This document shows positions 59,216-64,000 of a DNA stretch of 64,000 bases, piece after piece. Each line of letters begins with the position of its first letter. Position 1 is the first letter of the stretch. A program made the translations under genes and the position numbers. The notes beneath the pieces are model-generated. The model was not told the origin of the DNA, searched no databases, and saw only the letters and a program-made list of their open reading frames with translations. This DNA comes from Leucobacter chironomi DSM 19883 (GTDB lineage: Bacteria > Actinomycetota > Actinomycetes > Actinomycetales > Microbacteriaceae), in contig NZ_ATXU01000001.1 in NCBI RefSeq assembly GCF_000421845.1, positions 62,001-126,000 on the forward strand. Reading direction: 5' to 3'.

Positions 59216-59938
59216 ATGGCACTCAGCGTCCACCACTTCCCCGCCGCAGGCTCGCAGCAGCCCCCGGTCGTACTGCTGCACGGCTTCGCGTCGAGCGCGT
59301 CCGAGGATTTCCTCACCACCGGCTGGGCCGAGGCCCTCGTCGCCGCGGGCCGCACCGTCATCGCGGTCGACCTGCCCGGCCACGGCGGCAGCCCCGCCGT
59401 CGCAACGGCCGATGAGGCCTCGACCTCGGCGGTCGTCACGGCGATCCTCGATGCCGCCGCGACCGTCGCCCCCGAGGGCGACCTCGACGTCATCGCGTAC
59501 TCGCTGGGATCGCGGCTCGCGTGGGAGCTGCCCGCCGTGTCGCCCCGCGTGCGGCGCCTCGTGCTCGGCGGGCTCAGCGTCTTCGAGCCGTTCACCGCGG
59601 TCGACCCCGCAGAACTCGACGCCGTGCTCGGCGGTGCAGAACCCGCGAACCCCCTCGTCGGCATGATAGCCGGCATGATCTCGGCGCCCGGCCGCGACAC
59701 CGCGTCGCTCGCGAAGCTGATCCCGGGCCTCGCGAGCGAGCCCTTCGCGCCGCAGCAGGGCGGCCCCGAGGTGCCGACGCTCCTCGTCGCGGGCAGCGAC
59801 GACCAGATGACGCAGGACGTCGAACAGCTCGCCGACGCGCTGCCGCAGGCCTCGCTCACCCACGTGCCGGGCGACCACCGGGCGGCGCTCGACAGCCCCG
59901 AGTTCCGCGAGGCCGCGATCCACTTCCTCGCCCAGTAG
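59216..59938 (+). CDS. Alpha/beta-hydrolase
   Basis: 240 aa. Oxyanion motif LLHGFASS near residue 24, nucleophile Ser in VIAYSLGSRLAW (AYSLG, a GxSxG variant), Asp in LLVAGSDDQMT and His in VPGDHRAAL. Cleaves an ester, lactone or C-C bond. ATG at 59216 follows GAAAGG. Divergent from the methyltransferase-like gene with two shared operators between them; convergent with the aldo/keto reductase. Confidence 0.87.
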   Translation: MALSVHHFPAAGSQQPPVVLLHGFASSASEDFLTTGWAEALVAAGRTVIAVDLPGHGGSPAVATADEASTSAVVTAILDAAATVAPEGDLDVIAYSLGSRLAWELPAVSPRVRRLVLGGLSVFEPFTAVDPAELDAVLGGAEPANPLVGMIAGMISAPGRDTASLAKLIPGLASEPFAPQQGGPEVPTLLVAGSDDQMTQDVEQLADALPQASLTHVPGDHRAALDSPEFREAAIHFLAQ

Positions 59939-59983
59939 GGGCACCGCCCCGGCGGGCTGCTCATCGAGTCGGCCCCCAAGCAT

Positions 59984-60023
59984 CGAGTCGGCCCGGAATT
60001 CGCGTGAATTCCGGGCCGACTCG
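59984..60023. terminator. Bidirectional terminator, 18-bp perfect stem
   Basis: Arms 59984-60001 and 60006-60023 (core GGCCCGGAATTC) around loop GCGT between convergent genes. The left half CATCGAGTCGGCCC is directly repeated just upstream (from about 59962), and GGCCGACTC recurs at about 60033-60041. Confidence 0.75.
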
Positions 60024-60084
60024 GTACGAACAGGCCGACTCAGCGGGCCGCCGGGCGGCCGCGTCCGCCGGGCGGCCGCGGCGG

Positions 60085-61083
60085 CTAGGCGGCGGGCGGG
60101 GCCCAGACGCCGTCGGCGCGCACCTCGCGGTCGAGCCAGAGGCCGGCCGCGGCCTCGCGGATCCGCTCGGCGCCGACGCTCTCGAGCAGCGTGATCGCGC
60201 CGAGATTGTCATCGAACTGGCGCACGCTCGATGTGCCGAAGAGCACGTTCGCGGTCGCGGGGTTCGCGAGGCAGAACGCGATGCCGAGCTGCGCGGGGGT
60301 CGCGTCGAATGAGGCCGCGATGCGCTGCACCTCGGGGTAGGCGGCGACGATGCGCTCGCGGATGCCACCCACGTCGGCGCCGATCTTGCGCTGCGGGTTG
60401 AGCTTGCCCACGAGGATGCCGCCCTCGAACGCATTGGAGGCCTGCAGCGCGAGCGCGCCCTCCTCGAACCAGCGGCCGTAGAACTCCCCCTCGGCCATGC
60501 TGCGCCGCACGAGCCCGTACTTGAGCTGGGCAAAGCAGGGCGGGGTGAGACCCTCGGCCGCGGCGGTGTCGAGGGCGAGCTGCAGCGACTCGGCGGGCCA
60601 GTTGTTGACGCCCCAGCTCGCGAAGCTGCCGCGGTCGATCTCGGCCTGCACGTCGCGCACCACCTGGGCGATGTCGATGTCGCCCATGAAGTCGCCGACG
60701 ACGACGGTGTCGAAGCTGTCGGGCCCGCCGGCGCCCGCTCCGATGCGTTCGAGCGACACGTCCATCTGCCCCGCGAAGCCGGTCTGGGGGTACTCCCACA
60801 GCCACAGCTTGCCGCAGAGCTGGTAGTCGGCCCGGGCGAGGCCGAGCTCGCGGATCGCCTCGCCGAAGAGCAGGTCGGTGCGCGAGGCCTCGGCGTGCGG
60901 GCCCATGTTGTAGTAGGCGACGTCGAAGAACGCCGACCCGACGTCGACGGCGCGGCGGATGAGCGCGAGGCGATCCGCCGCCTCCATGCGATCCCAGATG
61001 TTCCAGGAGCCGAGCGCGAAGACCGGCACCTCCGGCCCGCCGGGTCCGAGCTTCCGAGTGGGAACCTTGCCGTTGAACTCCAC
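60085..61083 (-). CDS. Aldo/keto reductase with altered active site
   Basis: 332 aa (alpha/beta)8 barrel of the AKR family. TRKLGPGGPEVPVFALGSWNIWD start, FFDVAYYNMGPHAEASRTDLLFGEAI (Asp and Tyr of the tetrad), QLCGKLWLWE (Lys). The strand that normally ends in the catalytic His (xLYQIHRPD-type) reads FDTVVVGDFMGD, so the His is replaced. Late motifs GVNNWPAESLQLAL and FCLANPATANVLFGTSSVRQFDDNL fit NAD(P)H binding. It may be a reductase with changed chemistry or a non-redox lyase. Divergent from an SDR with a shared operator between them. Confidence 0.83.
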   Translation of the reverse strand: MEFNGKVPTRKLGPGGPEVPVFALGSWNIWDRMEAADRLALIRRAVDVGSAFFDVAYYNMGPHAEASRTDLLFGEAIRELGLARADYQLCGKLWLWEYPQTGFAGQMDVSLERIGAGAGGPDSFDTVVVGDFMGDIDIAQVVRDVQAEIDRGSFASWGVNNWPAESLQLALDTAAAEGLTPPCFAQLKYGLVRRSMAEGEFYGRWFEEGALALQASNAFEGGILVGKLNPQRKIGADVGGIRERIVAAYPEVQRIAASFDATPAQLGIAFCLANPATANVLFGTSSVRQFDDNLGAITLLESVGAERIREAAAGLWLDREVRADGVWAPPAA

Positions 61084-61151
61084 AACCGCCTCCTCGCAGT
61101 CTGCGCTTCGGGATCCGGAGCCGCTGTCGCGAACCCGTTGCCCCTTTATTT

Positions 61152-61165
61152 TCTACGATCGTATA
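61152..61165. promoter_or_regulatory. Shared operator, site 3 (TCTAC-GATC-GTATA)
   Basis: One mismatch in the outer arm; the inner TACGATCGTA (61154-61163) is a perfect 10-bp palindrome. Preceded by TTTATT as at site 2. Between the divergent aldo/keto reductase and SDR genes. Confidence 0.65.
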
Positions 61166-61244
61166 ATATAAATGAGGATCGATCCAGCACTGCTCCCAGC
61201 AACGCTCGGATCACCCCCACATCCGCATCGACGAAGGAGTCACC

Positions 61245-62003
61245 GTGACCTCACCCACCCCCGGCAGCGCCGGATTCCGCACCGTCCTCGTCACCGGCGG
61301 CGTCGGCGGCATCGGGCAGGGCATCGCCCGCGCCTTCATCGCGGCGGGCGACCGAGCGATCCTCGCCGACCGCGACGCCGAGGCCGTGACCGCCGCAGCC
61401 GAGGCGCTCGGAGCCGAAGCGCTCCCCCTCGACATCACCGACGCCGCCGCAGTCGCGCAGGCACTGCAGGGCCTCGCAGAACGCGGCGGCGTCGACGTGC
61501 TCGTCAACAACGCCGGTATCCTCTCCGTGCACGGCGCCGTGACCGAGCTCGAGCCCGAGGCCTACCGCTCGATCCTCGAGGTCAACGTGATCGGCACCTT
61601 CACCATGATCCAGGCCTTCGCGAAGCACCGCATCGCGGCCGGAGGCGGCGGCACGATCGTCAACATCTCGTCGATCGGGGGCCGCCAGCCCACCCCCGGC
61701 ATGGGCGCCTACGAGTCGAGCAAGGCTGCCGTGGACTCCGTCACCCGGTGGGCCGCCATCGAGCTCGCCGCGCACGGCATCCGGGTGAACGCGGTCGCCC
61801 CCGGCCCCGTGCTCACCCCGATGCTCGAGATGGGCATGCCCGAGGGGTCGCCGGCGCGCGAAGCCTGGTCGAGCCGCATCCCACTCGGCGATCTCGCCAA
61901 GGTGACGGACATCGCGCCGGCCGTCGTGTTCCTCGCGAGCGAGCACGCGGGTCACATCACCGGCGTGAGCCTCGCCGTCGACGGCGGTCAACTGCTCACC
62001 TGA
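61245..62003 (+). CDS. Short-chain dehydrogenase/reductase (SDR)
   Basis: 252 aa classical SDR. TGGVGGIG cofactor motif at about 17-24, VNNAGILS, IVNISSIGGRQPTPGMGAYESSKAAV (Ser, YxxxK), HITGVSLAVDGGQ at the C-terminus. GTG start at 61245 after GAAGGAG. Oxidises or reduces an alcohol or ketone, probably in the same pathway as the divergent aldo/keto reductase. Confidence 0.9.
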   Translation: MTSPTPGSAGFRTVLVTGGVGGIGQGIARAFIAAGDRAILADRDAEAVTAAAEALGAEALPLDITDAAAVAQALQGLAERGGVDVLVNNAGILSVHGAVTELEPEAYRSILEVNVIGTFTMIQAFAKHRIAAGGGGTIVNISSIGGRQPTPGMGAYESSKAAVDSVTRWAAIELAAHGIRVNAVAPGPVLTPMLEMGMPEGSPAREAWSSRIPLGDLAKVTDIAPAVVFLASEHAGHITGVSLAVDGGQLLT

Positions 62004-62010
62004 GCCCCGA

Positions 62011-62049
62011 GGGCGGGGCGGATCGGCGGCGCGCCGATCCGCCCCGCCC
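62011..62049. terminator. Bidirectional terminator, 18-bp perfect stem
   Basis: Arms 62011-62028 and 62032-62049 (core GGCGGATCGGCG) around GCG, eight bases after the SDR stop, between convergent genes. Confidence 0.75.
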
Positions 62050-62061
62050 GGCACCGCCGGT

Positions 62062-62136
62062 CGAGGCGGTGCCGACCGAGGCGGTGCCGACCGAGGCGGT
62101 GCCGGTCAGGGCGCTCCCGGCCGAGGCGGTGCCGGA
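62062..62136. repeat. 15-bp tandem repeat (CGAGGCGGTGCCGAC)
   Basis: Two perfect and three degenerate 15-bp units fill the rest of the convergent gap between the SDR and the amidohydrolase. In one frame they read (EAVPT)n, but no start or conserved protein is attached. Confidence 0.7.
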
Positions 62137-62167
62137 GCCTGCCGTAGCAGCCCCGGCCCCGCCGCTG

Positions 62168-63598
62168 CTATCGCTCGAAGATCACGCGGCCGTCGAGCAC
62201 GGTGAGGTCGACGGGAACCTCGGGCAGGCCGGCGGCGCCGACCTCGAAGGGGTCGCTCGCGAGCACCACCAGGTCGGCGACCTTGCCGACCTCGACGGTG
62301 CCCTTCCACGACGCCGCCCGGTCCTGGGCCGCGGGCACCGCGGTGTAGGCGCGCAGCAGGCGGTGCAGCCGGGCGCGCGCGGCGTCGGGCGAGGCGTCGC
62401 CGCCCATCGCGACGATGCGCTCCTCGGCGGCAGCGATCCAGTGACGCCAGTCGTGGTGCAGCACGGGCGCGTCCGACGAGAGCACGAGCACTTCGGCGTC
62501 GAGCGCGGCGCCGAACTGCCAGGCCTCGGCGGCGGCGTCGGGGCCCATCATCGCGGTGAGCCACGCGCCGGTGATAGATGCGATGCCGGGCTGCGCGTTG
62601 AGCCACACGCCGAGCTCGGCCATGCGGCGCACCTGCTCAGCGGTGGCGAGGTCGCCGTGGATGATGACGTGGCCGAGCTGCTGGGCGGAGGGGGCACCGG
62701 GCTGGGCCGCGGCGTCCGCGATCGCGTCGAGGGCGAGCCCGATGGTGCGGTCGCCGGTGGCGTGGAGGCCGATCTGCAGGCCGGCGGCGTGCGCGGAGCG
62801 GATCATCTCGGCGAGCCGTTCGGCCTTCTGCTCGATGCTGTCGCCGTTCACGAGCAGGTCGCCGTGGGTGCCATCGTCGTAGGGCCGCTCGGTCCAGGCC
62901 TGGCGGGAGAGCGGGATGAGGTCGCCGAAGATCTTGACGCCGGGCATGTTGAGCCAGGCGGGGTCGGGTTCGGGTGCGGCGGCGGCGCGCTCGCGGATGC
63001 CGGAGAGCACCGTCTCGACGTCGCTCGGCCCGTCGAGCACGCCGTACAGGGCGAGCATGGTGACGCGCTGCCGCAGCTCCCCCGCGGCGGCGAGCTCGCG
63101 GTAGACGTCGAGCACTTCGCTGTGGAAGCAGCCGGTTTCGCCGTCGTCTTCACCGGGCCCGATGCCGGGTTCGGTGTAGCTGGTGATGCCGACTTCGGAG
63201 AGCATGCGGCCGGCGGTGAGGATCGCGGTGCGACGGGCCTCGCGGTCCGCGGCGAGCACGCCGCTCACCTGCGCCGCAGCCTCGGGGTCGGGGGCGCCGA
63301 AGAAGGTGTGGGGCCAGCGGGCTCCGAGCCAGGTGGCGTGCAGGTGGGAGTCGTTGATGCCGGGCAGCAGTGCGCGGCCGTCGAGTTCGATGACGCGGGT
63401 GCCTTCGCCGATGAGCGGTTCGATCTCGGCCCGCGCGCCGACGGCGAGGATGCGGCCGTCGGCCACGGCCACCGCGTCGGCGCGGCTGCCGGTCTCGTCC
63501 ATCGTGAGCACGGCGCCGCCGAGCAGCACGAGGTCGGCGGTTCCGCCGGGTGCCGTGGGGGCGCTGCCGCCCGTGGTCGCCGCACTGCGCCGCGTCAT
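62168..63598 (-). CDS. YtcJ-like amidohydrolase (copy 4, short form)
   Basis: 476 aa. LVLLGGAVLTMDETGSRADA, HxH in GINDSHLHATWLG, IGLHATGDRTIGLALDAIADA, LGHVIIHGDLATAEQV, LVLSSDAPVLHHDWRHW with the late Asp, and VADLVVLASDPFEVGAAGL. About 70-90 residues shorter than the other three copies. The missing part corresponds to the segment after the HxH, where the text jumps from WPHTFFGAPDPEAAA to GRMLSEVGITSYTEPGIG; the substrate-lid region is thus trimmed. Divergent from the MDR dehydrogenase with a shared operator between. Confidence 0.86.
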   Translation of the reverse strand: MTRRSAATTGGSAPTAPGGTADLVLLGGAVLTMDETGSRADAVAVADGRILAVGARAEIEPLIGEGTRVIELDGRALLPGINDSHLHATWLGARWPHTFFGAPDPEAAAQVSGVLAADREARRTAILTAGRMLSEVGITSYTEPGIGPGEDDGETGCFHSEVLDVYRELAAAGELRQRVTMLALYGVLDGPSDVETVLSGIRERAAAAPEPDPAWLNMPGVKIFGDLIPLSRQAWTERPYDDGTHGDLLVNGDSIEQKAERLAEMIRSAHAAGLQIGLHATGDRTIGLALDAIADAAAQPGAPSAQQLGHVIIHGDLATAEQVRRMAELGVWLNAQPGIASITGAWLTAMMGPDAAAEAWQFGAALDAEVLVLSSDAPVLHHDWRHWIAAAEERIVAMGGDASPDAARARLHRLLRAYTAVPAAQDRAASWKGTVEVGKVADLVVLASDPFEVGAAGLPEVPVDLTVLDGRVIFER

Positions 63599-63700
63599 GA
63601 TGCGCTCCGCTTCGGTGTCATGGATGCACTCCGTCTCAGTGGATTCTCTCGCAACAGCGAGGCCCGCGACTCATCAGCGAATCGGGGCTTCCCGTTTGGG

Positions 63701-63714
63701 TCAACGTATGTAGA
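63701..63714. promoter_or_regulatory. Shared operator, site 4 (TCTAC-ATAC-GTTGA on the minus strand)
   Basis: One mismatch from the site-1 sequence. Lies between the divergent amidohydrolase and MDR dehydrogenase, flanked by ATAAAA. Confidence 0.65.
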
Positions 63715-63780
63715 ATAAAACCACATCCTCGGCATCCGGGCAACGACGCCATGCCGACATCCCACGGAATGGAGCTTTCG

Positions 63781-64000
63781 ATGACGATTCCCACATCCAC
63801 GCGCGCAGCCGTGCTCACCGAGCACGGAGCCCCGCTCGAGATGCAGGAGCTGCCCCTCCCCGACCGCATCGAGCCGGGCGCCGCGCTCGTGCGCATCACC
63901 TGCACCACCCTCTGCGGCACCGACATCGAGATCTGGGCGGGCAAGATGACCTTCCCGGGCATGCTGCCGATGGTGCTCGGACACGAGATGGTGGGCGAGG
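63781..64000 (+). CDS. Zinc-dependent medium-chain dehydrogenase (MDR), N-terminal part
   Basis: The first 73 codons are present; the gene continues past the right edge. TRAAVLTEHGAPLEMQELPLPDRIEPGAALVRI, then zinc/catalytic residues TLCGTDIEIWAG and VLGHEMVGE, as in zinc alcohol dehydrogenases and threonine or sorbitol dehydrogenases. ATG at 63781 with GGAG about ten bases upstream. Expected to oxidise an alcohol with NAD(P)+. Confidence 0.88.
   Translation, partial: MTIPTSTRAAVLTEHGAPLEMQELPLPDRIEPGAALVRITCTTLCGTDIEIWAGKMTFPGMLPMVLGHEMVGE

Noticed and set aside
61172-63718. 848-codon + strand frame with an (EAVPT)n repeat
   Set aside because: It crosses the SDR in another frame, a strong terminator and the antisense of the amidohydrolase. 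The repeat is a 15-bp intergenic minisatellite.
1-64000. tRNA, rRNA, integrase, transposase or phage genes marking an island
   Set aside because: I looked on both strands and saw none, so no mobile-element boundary can be claimed.

Overview
The window is very GC-rich with strong third-position GC bias, short intergenic gaps, many 4-nt start/stop overlaps and GTG starts. This fits a high-GC actinobacterium. The lipoprotein and pilin sorting signals and the AGAO-like copper amine oxidase fit Microbacteriaceae or Micrococcales, but there is no rRNA, tRNA or ribosomal-protein gene here to confirm that. No phage, transposase, integrase or CRISPR array is visible. The content is an accessory catabolic region: oxidoreductases, hydrolases, sulfatases and their transporters, with a private regulator for most units (six TetR, one IclR, one AraC).

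Layout. (1) 1-3183: the 5' end of an FAD aromatic hydroxylase diverges from an IclR regulator, followed by a ThDP-dependent acetolactate-synthase-like enzyme. (2) 3539-13796: one long leftward unit encodes a dipeptide-type ABC importer (binding protein, two permeases, fused double ATPase), two DUF3237 proteins, a YtcJ-like amidohydrolase and a PhzS-like FAD monooxygenase, with a divergent TetR. (3) 13862-16994: a CocE/NonD-type hydrolase with a third DUF3237 protein and a divergent TetR. (4) 17362-21426: a TetR with a clear 17-bp palindromic operator, an APH-fold kinase and a class III PLP enzyme of the phospho-lyase type, then an AraC regulator. (5) 21699-27187: a MoaF-like protein and a branched-chain-type ABC importer with a LivM-LivG fusion. 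(6) 27258-28807: a SpaA-type pilin subunit broken by an apparent single-base frameshift.

(7) 29008-37953: YtcJ amidohydrolase, phenol-hydroxylase-like FAD monooxygenase, SDR, copper amine oxidase with a Cys-rich tail, second amidohydrolase and an EthD protein. (8) 38130-39533: amidase. (9) 39655-51132/52151: two sulfatase modules. The first is an operon with an SsuABC/TauABC-like importer and two permeases. The second has an orphan OppA-like binding protein, and its divergent TetR is coupled to a formylglycine-generating enzyme that probably activates both sulfatases. Paralogous TetRs with related but diverged operators guard the two modules. (10) 52223-55504: SDR, GMC oxidoreductase and a third paralogous TetR. 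(11) 55561-58926: a phosphotriesterase-family lactonase-like enzyme coupled to a paralogue that has lost every metal ligand, then a methyltransferase-like protein. (12) 59216-64000: alpha/beta hydrolase, aldo/keto reductase, SDR, fourth amidohydrolase and the start of a zinc MDR dehydrogenase.

How the genes fit together. The three divergent promoter regions of the last block, plus the methyltransferase promoter, share a 14-bp TCTAC-N4-GTAGA-type site. They therefore look like one regulon whose regulator is not identified here. The gene set (importers, hydrolases opening esters, amides or lactones, sulfatases removing sulfate, mono-oxygenases and dehydrogenases) suggests uptake and stepwise breakdown of plant- or animal-derived small molecules. 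The actual substrates cannot be read from the sequence. Palindromic terminators or dispersed hairpins sit in most convergent gaps.
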